Source of the DNA: Enterococcus mundtii
GTDB taxonomy: Bacteria > Bacillota > Bacilli > Lactobacillales > Enterococcaceae
DNA: 64,000 bases
Assembly: GCF_003957375.1 (NCBI RefSeq)
Contig: NZ_CP025473.1
Span: forward strand, 248,001 to 312,000
Reading direction: 5' to 3'
In this document: piece by piece, positions 8,262 through 14,888 of the stretch
Layout of the letters: each line of letters starts with the position of its first letter
Numbering within the stretch: position 1 is the first letter of the stretch
Position numbers and translations under genes: made by a program
Notes under the pieces: model-generated
Seen by the model: only the letters and a program-made list of their open reading frames with translations
What the model was told of the DNA's origin: nothing
Database searches by the model: none

Positions 8262-8561
8262 TTGTTAGAAAAGGCTATCGAAGTACTGGAGAAGTGTGCA
8301 CAGCTAGTCACTACTCCTGAAGAGTGGGGCTATGAATCTGTTACGATGGAAAAAGAGGAAATTGAAATGGGTATGCTTCCTGAAGCTATCCATCTACCAC
8401 GTTTAGTGATGACACATCTTTATATTTATTGCGCACCAGAAGATGGGAAAGACTATGTGGTTTATTTCATTACAGATATTACCAGCCAGCGAGAATTTGT
8501 TCGTGGGTTACTGGTAGAAGGACGATTGGTTTGGAGTCAGATTGGAGGAACGAATGAATAA
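8262..8561 (+). CDS. small acidic SCC-core-like protein, possible DUF950/SAUGI relative
   Basis: This is a 99-residue, strongly acidic protein (many Glu and Asp) starting with TTG after AAAGGAGCG. In staphylococcal SCCs the gene cluster with DUF960 and DUF1643 also encodes DUF950, which includes the uracil-DNA glycosylase inhibitor SAUGI. This protein has the right size, charge and position. Weak shared features are PEEWGYES against a W-x-x-ES pattern, then a run of acidic residues, LPEA, and an aromatic YIYC stretch. The match is too weak to claim homology by eye. Otherwise it is an unknown protein. It overlaps the next small frame by 8 bases. Confidence 0.6.
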   Translation: MLEKAIEVLEKCAQLVTTPEEWGYESVTMEKEEIEMGMLPEAIHLPRLVMTHLYIYCAPEDGKDYVVYFITDITSQREFVRGLLVEGRLVWSQIGGTNE

Positions 8562-8652
8562 GATCGATTATTTGAGAATGATTGCGAAATGTTTAGAAGA
8601 TATCCTTACCGCGATTCATCAAATTCTGAAGAAAAAAGGAGAAAGAATATGA
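8554..8652 (+). CDS. 32-aa small protein in DUF960-DUF1643 operon
   Basis: The short frame begins MNKIDYLRMIAKCLEDI and ends ILKKKGERI. It has an ATG overlapping the end of the 99-aa gene, with GGAGG about 5 bases upstream, and its TGA overlaps the next ATG. The tight overlaps on both sides and the ribosome sites suggest it is translated. It is predicted to be one amphipathic helix. Function unknown. Confidence 0.5.
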   Translation: MNKIDYLRMIAKCLEDILTAIHQILKKKGERI

Positions 8653-8723
8653 AATATTTTCAACTAGTATTGACACTTATAACGGCAATGGTAATTGAAT
8701 TGCTTGAACAAAATTTGGCATAG
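8649..8723 (+). CDS. 24-aa hydrophobic peptide
   Basis: ATGA overlap with the upstream frame; AAGGAG lies 8 bases before the ATG. The peptide MKYFQLVLTLITAMVIELLE... is a single hydrophobic helix with an acidic tail, and it ends 11 bases before the DUF1643 gene. It could be a membrane-active micropeptide or simply a coupling frame. A similarly small hydrophobic peptide frame lies before the ccr genes at 17604-17693. Confidence 0.45.
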   Translation: MKYFQLVLTLITAMVIELLEQNLA

Positions 8724-8734
8724 GAGAAAAAGAG

Positions 8735-9286
8735 ATGATTGAAAAAGAATTAGTGACCACACAAACAGAAGTTTGGCGAGATCCTCATCATACCCATCGC
8801 TATGTTTTCAAACGACAATGGGCAATCAAAGGAAAAGAAGCAAAAGAAAAATTAGCAGTAGTCATTACCATTCGTCCAACAGATACAGAACCATTTACGA
8901 ATGATTTGAGTATGTTATTAATCGAAAAGAATATCCGACAATTGGGATTTACTGGTTTTGTTGCTGTGAATCTTTTTTCGTATACAAAAGCGAAAAGCCC
9001 TCGGGTATTTCCTCGTGGCAATGATGAACAATCTTTGGAAATATTAACGACCGTTTTTACAGAAAAAAAAATCAATACCATTATTTTTGCTTGTGGTTCG
9101 ATTACAGCAACGAGTCAAGTTGCTTATGAACAAGCGAAGACCATTTACGATCAATTGAGTGCGAAACAAAAGAAGATGACCAAAGTATTGATAAATGCAG
9201 AAGGCAAGTTATCCCATCCATTAAGTATTCATGTTCGTAATGAATGGCAGTTGGCAGATAGTCAATTATTATTTCAAGAAAAATAA
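8735..9286 (+). CDS. DUF1643 domain protein (SCC-associated)
   Basis: The 183-residue protein contains the DUF1643 pattern: ITIRPTDTEPFTNDLS (about residues 46-61, equivalent to the family's MNPS-ADxxxxD segment), LGFTGFVAVNLFSY, then IIFACGS (family consensus near VIxAWG). DUF1643 proteins are typical of the SCC core cluster and are also found in phage and other islands; the function is unknown. The ATG follows AGGAGAAAAAGAG. It is the last gene of the DUF960 operon. The 145-bp gap after it contains the three TACATGT boxes and the promoter of the next unit. Confidence 0.8.
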   Translation: MIEKELVTTQTEVWRDPHHTHRYVFKRQWAIKGKEAKEKLAVVITIRPTDTEPFTNDLSMLLIEKNIRQLGFTGFVAVNLFSYTKAKSPRVFPRGNDEQSLEILTTVFTEKKINTIIFACGSITATSQVAYEQAKTIYDQLSAKQKKMTKVLINAEGKLSHPLSIHVRNEWQLADSQLLFQEK

Positions 9287-9320
9287 CGTTTTATTTTCTC
9301 GTGTTACTTATAAGTAGTTT

Positions 9321-9362
9321 TACATGTTTTTTGACTTTAAAAATACATGTGATGATACATGT
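9321..9362 (+). promoter_or_regulatory. promoter region with three TACATGT boxes
   Basis: TACATGT occurs at 9321-9327, 9344-9350 and 9356-9362, about 70-110 bp before the Mor-like gene. A -35-like TTGACT lies between the first two boxes. The palindromic ACATGT core repeated three times suggests an operator; the adjacent HTH protein is the obvious candidate binder. Confidence 0.4.
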
Positions 9363-9431
9363 TATATGAATTATCAATGTACTCAGTAATATGCTATTTT
9401 CATTATGTAAAAAATAACAGGAGGTGTGTAG

Positions 9432-9683
9432 ATGGAGATTGATAAAACTTGTTTGAGTAACTCTTATAAAAGTATGAATGACTTTTTTGAGGAAATGGAA
9501 CTGGATTCAGAATTGCTCTATCAATTTTATCTTGCTTTTCGAGGGCAACAGATTTCTTTTCCAATGAAAATGTACGATCGCGAGTTAGTTAGAAAAAGAA
9601 TCGAAAACATGATAGAACAGGAAAAAAATGTGGATATCCGTCAATTGACAGAAATTTATGGTTTCTCTGCAAGATGGATTTAA
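9432..9683 (+). CDS. Mor-like helix-turn-helix protein, probably truncated by a stop codon
   Basis: The 83-residue product has the layout of Mor/C-type phage regulators: an N-terminal helical region, a strand segment GQQISFPM, and a C-terminal HTH (VDIRQLTEIYGFSARWI). GGAGG lies 6 bases before the ATG. The frame stops at a TAA (9681-9683) inside what should be the recognition helix. Reading past it continues in frame as SIIRQQQKEQ to a stop at 9726-9728, which overlaps the start of the next gene. This suggests a nonsense mutation in a protein of about 97 residues. If so, the regulator is probably inactive. Confidence 0.55.
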   Translation: MEIDKTCLSNSYKSMNDFFEEMELDSELLYQFYLAFRGQQISFPMKMYDRELVRKRIENMIEQEKNVDIRQLTEIYGFSARWI

Positions 9684-9714
9684 AGTATTATCAGACAACA
9701 ACAAAAGGAGCAAC

Positions 9715-10611
9715 ATGTACATGGCTAATGAAGAAACAGTAGGTTTGAGAATCATAGAAGAAGCATTCAAATTACCAATGGTCAAAGTTGATCGTCGAGC
9801 ATTTTTGATTCAAACATTTCAAGGAAAAGTTTCTGATATTGAAGGACTCATAGAAAAGGGACCACAAGTATTTTTATCCAAAGAAATGCTAGATCGTGAA
9901 GCACAAAAATGTATTCAATCGATTACCTTGAAATCAAGTGCGGTATCGTTAGCAACTGGACTCCCAGGAGGTATCGCTATGGCAGCAACTATTCCAGCGG
10001 ATCTCCTTCAGTTCTTTGGTTATTCATTACGATTAGCACAGGAAATTTCGTATATTTATGGATTTAAGGATTTAATGGGAGAGACTGGAGAGCTCAGTGA
10101 AGAAGCAAAGAATACGCTGATATTGTATTTGGGAATTATGCTTGGAGTAACTTCTGCAGGTTCTGCCGTACGAGCGATGTCTGGAAAGCTATCTACACAA
10201 GCATTGAAAAAGATTCCTCAAAAAGCATTGACACAAACGTTGTATTATCCAGTAATCAAACGAGTACTAGGCATTTTTGGTACAAAGTTGACTAAAAATA
10301 CCTTTGCGAAAGGTATTTCTAAAGCAGTACCAGTTGTGGGAGGCGTTGTTTCAGGAGGCATCAATTACTTGTCTATGAAACCAATGGCAACAAAGCTTCA
10401 AACAGAGTTAGGGAAAAATGTAATGTATACAGAAGAAAGTCTCCAACAAGATTTAGATATTTTAGAAGGTGAATTTGAAGAAGTATCTTCTGATATCGTA
10501 TCTTCTGATACAGTTCTTTCTCAATTAGAAAGACTTTCTCACTTGTTGGAAACGAATATGATTACAGAAGAAGAGTTTCAACAATTGAAGCAAGAGCTGT
10601 TAAAGAAATAA
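9715..10611 (+). CDS. EcsC-like protein with C-terminal SHOCT domain
   Basis: The protein has about 298 residues. Its central part (about 80-230) is alanine/glycine-rich with hydrophobic helices (SLATGLPGGIAMAATIPADL, LILYLGIMLGVTSAGSA, VPVVGGVVSGGINYL), as in the EcsC family of membrane-associated proteins. The last 30 residues (LERLSHLLETNMITEEEFQQ) form a SHOCT oligomerisation motif. Start choice is between ATGs at 9715 and 9721; AAGGAG at 9705-9710 precedes both. Function is unknown. EcsC/SHOCT proteins often occur in mobile islands. It probably forms a unit with the Mor-like gene. Confidence 0.7.
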   Translation: MYMANEETVGLRIIEEAFKLPMVKVDRRAFLIQTFQGKVSDIEGLIEKGPQVFLSKEMLDREAQKCIQSITLKSSAVSLATGLPGGIAMAATIPADLLQFFGYSLRLAQEISYIYGFKDLMGETGELSEEAKNTLILYLGIMLGVTSAGSAVRAMSGKLSTQALKKIPQKALTQTLYYPVIKRVLGIFGTKLTKNTFAKGISKAVPVVGGVVSGGINYLSMKPMATKLQTELGKNVMYTEESLQQDLDILEGEFEEVSSDIVSSDTVLSQLERLSHLLETNMITEEEFQQLKQELLKK

Positions 10612-10626
10612 TTATTTAGAAAAAGC

Positions 10627-10653
10627 AACCACTTATACGGGTGGTTCTTTTTC
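10627..10653 (+). terminator. short terminator hairpin
   Basis: AACCAC (10627-10632) pairs with GTGGTT (10641-10646) and is followed by CTTTTTC. Modest stem, correct position after the EcsC-like gene. Confidence 0.65.
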
Positions 10654-10692
10654 TTGAATGAATTCAAATTTATTATTAGGAGAAGAAAAAGG

Positions 10693-11700
10693 ATGAAAGC
10701 AAAACGATTATTCCTATTAGGCACGATTCTTTTACTTGGAGGATGTTCTACTGTCTCTCAAGATGAACAAAAGAAACAAGTGGATTCAACAACTTATGAA
10801 ACTGAAACAACAAGAAAGGAATCTTCTACAAAAGAAATAGAAACAACTACTCTAGAAACTAACACAACAGAGTCTAGTAAGGCAACGAGTTCAGATACGA
10901 GTGATTCTCAAATAAAACAAGAATTATGGGATACAAATAAAGCATCTCAATTAGAAACTTTTGTCACACAATGGGGAAAGACATTAGGGCAAGAATATAA
11001 AAGCTACAATCCTCAGAATAATGTAAGTCTGTATGGCACTCCTTTACCACAAGCCGTGATTAATGGCAATTGGAAAATGGCAATCAACGAAGCACCAGTT
11101 ACCGTACAATGGTCAGAAGATGGAACTGGTCAAGCAGATTTCAATTTAGTAGCAGTTTATTCTGATGTAGAAACTGGAGAATATTTAGGGCAGCATGTTT
11201 ACTTTTTCGGTTTTCAAAATGGACAACCTAAAGTTTATTTAACGCAACAAAATCAGGGTAATGAAAATAATTATATGTACTTTAACGAAACTCAAAATCA
11301 ACAGTTAAAACAAGGTTTCAGTGATATTGTGAATGGACAAACTCCTCAAACTCCAGTAGTAGAAGAATCTACTCAACAAGCAACAACTACAACGACACAA
11401 TCTGCAAGTAGCTCAGCAATTTCAAGTTGGGAAGCTGCTAAAGAATCTGTGCTAAATAATAAAGCTTTATGGTTGTATGATTCTCCTGATAAAAATGCAT
11501 CAAATACTAATTTAATTAGCACAAATGAATATATGAAAGATCTAATGCAAGATGAAAATGGAAGCTACTATTCAATTAATATTGTAACGGATGATGATGG
11601 AAACACGACTATGGCTGGTGGAAAACAATTTCGTGTTTATACAGATGGAAGAATTTCTCAACGTATTGGAATGACTAACAATTTTCAAATGATTAAATAA
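10693..11700 (+). CDS. DUF4767-containing lipoprotein
   Basis: The 335-residue protein begins MKAKRLFLLGTILLLGGC, a lipoprotein signal peptide with lipobox LGGC. A Thr/Ser/Glu-rich linker (to about residue 75) is followed by a DUF4767-like domain: ELWDTNKASQLETFVTQWG, then YKSYNP and WSEDGTGQADFNLVAVYSD (about 80-230). A Thr/Gln-rich linker and a smaller C-terminal domain follow (SSWEAAKESVLNNKALWLYD to the end). It is therefore anchored on the outer face of the membrane. DUF4767 lipoproteins are common in Lactobacillales and their role is unknown. The ATG at 10693 is chosen because it yields the signal peptide and follows AGGAGAAG. Confidence 0.8.
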   Translation: MKAKRLFLLGTILLLGGCSTVSQDEQKKQVDSTTYETETTRKESSTKEIETTTLETNTTESSKATSSDTSDSQIKQELWDTNKASQLETFVTQWGKTLGQEYKSYNPQNNVSLYGTPLPQAVINGNWKMAINEAPVTVQWSEDGTGQADFNLVAVYSDVETGEYLGQHVYFFGFQNGQPKVYLTQQNQGNENNYMYFNETQNQQLKQGFSDIVNGQTPQTPVVEESTQQATTTTTQSASSSAISSWEAAKESVLNNKALWLYDSPDKNASNTNLISTNEYMKDLMQDENGSYYSINIVTDDDGNTTMAGGKQFRVYTDGRISQRIGMTNNFQMIK

Positions 11701-11722
11701 TTGAAAATATTATTTATCAAAG

Positions 11723-11773
11723 AAAAACTGATTTTGAGAAAAATTATTTAATTTTCTTAGAATCAGTTTTTTT
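11723..11773 (+). terminator. rho-independent terminator
   Basis: AAAAACTGATT and its complement AATCAGTTTTT enclose a stem with few mismatches, and the structure ends in T7. It closes the lipoprotein gene. Confidence 0.8.
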
Positions 11774-11954
11774 ATAAAGTAAAAATGCGAAATTAAGTAG
11801 ATGAGAGTGATGATGTTCGAAATATCTATTATTTTTAATAAGAATACATAAGCTATCTAGTTTGTAAACAATGAGAGAAAAAACATCAATATTTTTTATC
11901 AAAGGTATTTAAAATTTCTTCTAATGTTATAGAATTTAGTTATATTAAATTTTA

Positions 11955-12170
11955 GCGGTAGGAACGGTAAGGAGGTGAAAACATTAAGAATTAAGGGCTT
12001 TTAGTTTATTCTTTCTCTCCCTGTCTACCGGTGAAAAAATTTAATATAAAAAAAGGATAAAGTCGATAAAGGCGGACTCAATCGATATTACCGGTAGAGA
12101 GACCAGTTTTTTTTTAAGAATAAAGTGTGAATTGACGTATCTTTTATTCTTTTTTCTAGTCTACCGGTAA
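11955..12170 (+). ncRNA. structured leader / candidate non-coding RNA with three ACCGGT boxes
   Basis: Three copies of a nearly identical motif occur: TCTACCGGTGA (12024-12034), ATTACCGGTAGA (12087-12098) and TCTACCGGTAA (12160-12170). Box 2 can pair with box 1 (9 bp) or with box 3 (11 bp), so two mutually exclusive folds exist. The box 1-2 stem is followed by GAGAGACCAG and a run of nine T, like a terminator. A second hairpin, AAGAATAAAG with CTTTTATTCTT (12116-12150), ends in T6. Upstream, CGGTAG and CGGTAA (about 11955-11970) could pair as well. No ORF of size lies in 11774-12189. It is either an attenuator for the 307-aa gene or a separate small RNA. Confidence 0.5.
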
Positions 12171-12189
12171 ATTTTGAGAGGAGCGTCAT

Positions 12190-12222
12190 ATGAAATTTAT
12201 TATGAATAAGGAGATGTATTAA
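12190..12222 (+). CDS. 10-aa leader peptide
   Basis: GAGGAG is 5 bases before an ATG encoding MKFIMNKEMY. Its TAA overlaps the ATG of the 307-aa gene (TAATG), and it contains that gene's own AAGGAG site. It probably couples translation of the main gene to the leader. Confidence 0.45.
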   Translation: MKFIMNKEMY

Positions 12223-13145
12223 TGGCTACAAATTATGCAAAAAAGATAAATTTTGATGTGGATAAACTTTATAAAAGTTTGATAGTTGTTCCCAAAAATA
12301 AATCAGAAGATGGGAATTATGAGTTAGAAGTTTTGCAATTTAAGATTGAACAAAAGTCCAGTGAAAGATTTATGAGCAATCAATTAGTGAAAATCAAAAA
12401 ATGGCTCCCTATGATTGATCAATTAGTATCTAATAATAAGGAAGCTAAAAATTTATGTATTTTTGTCTTATTATTACATGGAAGAGTTATTAACTTAGTT
12501 AATCGAAAAAGTACGACTAAATTTGCAAACTCATTCTGGTTTTTAGAAAATATTAATGAAACAGTGGAAAAGAATGGAGTTTATAAAGGTGATTTTCATT
12601 TTCAAAATGCTGAGACTATTGAACGAGAACATCATTATTTCGATTTATTAGTGAATACAGTGGTAGAATTAGCGAAATGGGCAAAGTCAAACGAAACTTA
12701 TAGTCAAGTACTTAAAAGAATTATGAGTCAAGAAACTTTATTTATCTATGAGTTAAGCAAGTCAAATTTGAAATATACTTATAATGAAGATGAACTTGAA
12801 ATTTTAGATAATCCAGAAAATTCACAATGGATTAAAGAGTTGAAGAGAGAAGACTTTATTGAGACACTAAGAATTCTAAAATCGTTATTTGATTTGAAAT
12901 TAGCCAAAGCTACCATCATGGGAATTGAAAGAGATTCATATTATTGGGAGGAAATTGGACTATATGCTCCCCAGATTGAAGGTGAAGATAAAGAGAAAAG
13001 GATAGCCAACATTATTAACTATATTAATAGTTTAAGTGGACCTTTAAAATGTAGAGGACTTGATTTTATAGGAACATTAGGATGGACAGAAACATACTAT
13101 GAGAAAATATATAAAGAAATAATTGAACAATATTTTTCTAAATAA
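12222..13145 (+). CDS. unrecognised 307-aa protein behind a structured leader
   Basis: I do not recognise this family. The protein is soluble and mostly helical with many Lys, Glu and Asn, and there is no signal peptide or membrane segment. Distinctive segments are LCIFVLLLHGRVINLVNRK (about 90-108), a charged EREHHYFDLLVNTVVELAKW (about 138-157) and PLKCRGLDFIGTLGWTETYY near the C-terminus. Its AT-rich composition (codons mostly A/T-ending) is stronger than in neighbours. AAGGAG lies 8 bases before the ATG. It stands alone between the lipoprotein gene and the terminator that received the IS1182 element. Position in a defence-rich cassette and the layout 'structured RNA - terminator - single gene' make an abortive-infection or RNA-toxin type role conceivable, but this is only inference. 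Confidence 0.6.
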   Translation: MATNYAKKINFDVDKLYKSLIVVPKNKSEDGNYELEVLQFKIEQKSSERFMSNQLVKIKKWLPMIDQLVSNNKEAKNLCIFVLLLHGRVINLVNRKSTTKFANSFWFLENINETVEKNGVYKGDFHFQNAETIEREHHYFDLLVNTVVELAKWAKSNETYSQVLKRIMSQETLFIYELSKSNLKYTYNEDELEILDNPENSQWIKELKREDFIETLRILKSLFDLKLAKATIMGIERDSYYWEEIGLYAPQIEGEDKEKRIANIINYINSLSGPLKCRGLDFIGTLGWTETYYEKIYKEIIEQYFSK

Positions 13146-13178
13146 TTTAATAAGGATTGATTTATCGTAAAAGAAAAA

Positions 13179-13203
13179 AGTTGTGATTTCCAAAATCACA
13201 ACT
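13179..13203. repeat. duplicated terminator hairpin, left of IS1182-family element
   Basis: This is a 25-nt inverted-repeat sequence (arms AGTTGTGATTT and AAATCACAACT in approximate pairing). It is repeated exactly at 14740-14764 on the other side of the IS. The left copy is preceded by AAAGAAAAA and the right copy is followed by TTTTTCTTTT. The unoccupied site was therefore an A-run/hairpin/T-run terminator downstream of the 307-aa gene. The IS has duplicated the whole hairpin. Confidence 0.88.
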
Positions 13204-14648
13204 CAGACTGTAGACAAAAGCTGTTCCAAACTCGTAACTCGAGCTTGGAACAGCTTTTTATCTACTTCGTTTCGAATTTTTGAACAAAAAAATAAAGGCT
13301 CCTTGCCTTTCCATAGCCAGGTGGCTAATTTCTTTAAATTCATTGCAGCAAACACTAGCATCGTATGCGTCGCGACTTTTTCCAAGCCTCGATACTTGGT
13401 CCAACGCATCCCATGCTTTTCTTTTGCATCCGCAAATATTCGTTCAATCGTTTGTTTCCGTTTTTTGTAAATTGATTTATTCAGATCTGTTAGGCGAAGA
13501 TGTTCCACTTCATCCATCAGATCTCCCCAAACATGTCTCGTGATGACTCGTTGATGATTTTTACTTTTGGTACATTGGTTTAGCAGAGGACAGTTCACAC
13601 ATTCTTTTGGATTGGATTTGTATTCTCGGTACCCTTCTCGAGTAACCGTTGAAAAAGCGAGCATTTGATCTTGCGGACAAATATAACAATCAAAATACTC
13701 GTCATAGAGAAACTCATTTTTTGATAATAGCCCCTTTTTCCCTTTGGGCCTTGAATAAGGCAAACAAGGTCGAAGGTTTAAATGAGTCAAAAAGTGAACA
13801 AACTTAGGTGTCTTATACCCAGCATCAGCGACAACACAATTGATTTCAGGAAAAAGTCTCTTCGATTGTTTGACGAGCTGAAAGGCGACTTGACTGTCAT
13901 GAATATTTCCAGGAGTGATGATTGTGCTAAGAATAAATCCATTGTCGTCGCATGAAGTATGGGCAGAATAAGCAAATTGTTTTTCTCGTTCGCCTTTGAC
14001 GTAGTAGCCGCTTTCCGGATCAGCTTTACTTATTTTTCTTTCTTTCAGCTTCACTTCCTTTTCTAAGTCCAAAGTAAAAGGGCGTTTTCCAGCCTCTATT
14101 CGTTGACGATTGATCTCATCTTCTAATTCATCCTGATAGGCTTTCGCTTCATCATGGGTCATTTCTTTCGTAAACTTATGTTTATTGGCGTTAGCTTTGA
14201 TGTGGGTAGAATCCAGATACAAATTATCCTCTGTTACAAAACCTGCTTTAACTGCTTGTTCTAAAATGTAGGCAAAAATATCCTCAAACACCGTCGTTTC
14301 TCTAAATCGGCGAACATAATTCTTTCCAAAAGTTGAGAAATGGGGGATTTTCTCCTCGAAGGAGTAGCCTAAAAACCAGCGGTAAGCGACATTGGTATCG
14401 ACTTCCTTAATGGTTTGTCGCATGGAACGGATACCGAATAAATACTGAATAAACACCAATTTGATCAGAATCACTGGATCGATACTTGGGCGACCTAAAT
14501 CGGAGTAAGTGGCTTCGACGATTGGATAAATAAATTCAAAATCAAGCGCGGCATCAATCTTTCGAACGAGATGATCTTGAGGAACTAGATCATCAATCGT
14601 AAGCATCGCAAATTGATTTCTACCATTCGTATTGTTTTTAGACATCAT
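13203..14648 (-). CDS. IS1182-family transposase
   Basis: The enzyme has 481 residues. It starts MSKNNTNGRNQFAMLTIDDLVPQDHLVRKI, the DUF772 N-terminal domain follows (about 20-95, with FIQYLFGIRSMRQTI), and then comes the DDE core: YLDSTHIKANANKHK (first Asp), CVVADAGYKT (second Asp) and ERIFADAKEKHGMR (Glu). The N-terminus is chosen at the ATG at 14648 because AAGGAGTG lies 7 bases before it; the ATG at 14666 has no site. The stop codon falls on the left IS boundary. A 15-bp hairpin lies within the last codons (13217-13258) and may terminate transcription. The gene looks functional. Confidence 0.93.
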   Translation of the reverse strand: MMSKNNTNGRNQFAMLTIDDLVPQDHLVRKIDAALDFEFIYPIVEATYSDLGRPSIDPVILIKLVFIQYLFGIRSMRQTIKEVDTNVAYRWFLGYSFEEKIPHFSTFGKNYVRRFRETTVFEDIFAYILEQAVKAGFVTEDNLYLDSTHIKANANKHKFTKEMTHDEAKAYQDELEDEINRQRIEAGKRPFTLDLEKEVKLKERKISKADPESGYYVKGEREKQFAYSAHTSCDDNGFILSTIITPGNIHDSQVAFQLVKQSKRLFPEINCVVADAGYKTPKFVHFLTHLNLRPCLPYSRPKGKKGLLSKNEFLYDEYFDCYICPQDQMLAFSTVTREGYREYKSNPKECVNCPLLNQCTKSKNHQRVITRHVWGDLMDEVEHLRLTDLNKSIYKKRKQTIERIFADAKEKHGMRWTKYRGLEKVATHTMLVFAAMNLKKLATWLWKGKEPLFFCSKIRNEVDKKLFQARVTSLEQLLSTV

Positions 14649-14739
14649 AGCTATCACTCCTTGCATTCGTTTTCATAAATCTATTATAAAAGAAAAGACT
14701 GTAGACATCATCCATAAAATGGACTTTGTCTACAGTCTG
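13204..14739 (-). mobile_element. IS1182-family insertion sequence
   Basis: The 1536-bp element has 15-bp terminal inverted repeats (CAGACTGTAGACAAA at 13204-13218; complement at 14725-14739) and carries one transposase on the minus strand. The flanks are an identical 25-bp hairpin. Both ends and the transposase look intact, so it may be mobile. Confidence 0.9.
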
Positions 14740-14764
14740 AGTTGTGATTTCCAAAATCACAACT
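14740..14764. repeat. duplicated terminator hairpin, right of IS1182-family element
   Basis: Exact copy of 13179-13203; followed by the T-run of the original terminator. Confidence 0.88.
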
Positions 14765-14888
14765 TTTTTCTTTTGTCAAGATTTTGAGTGGGATATATTT
14801 TTGTAGAACTGAAGATCATGAAATTATGAGATGTCGGAGGTAATGTAGTTATACAAATAAAAATTTTTTAGAAAGTGAGTGGTAATTA

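Noticed and set aside
12024-12170. CRISPR or tandem-repeat array at the ACCGGT boxes
   Set aside because: Three short boxes in alternating orientation with unequal spacing; they pair as RNA stems.
13183-13470. Plus-strand protein of 95 aa over the IS element
   Set aside because: It lies antisense to the intact IS1182-family transposase and has no ribosome site or recognisable sequence.
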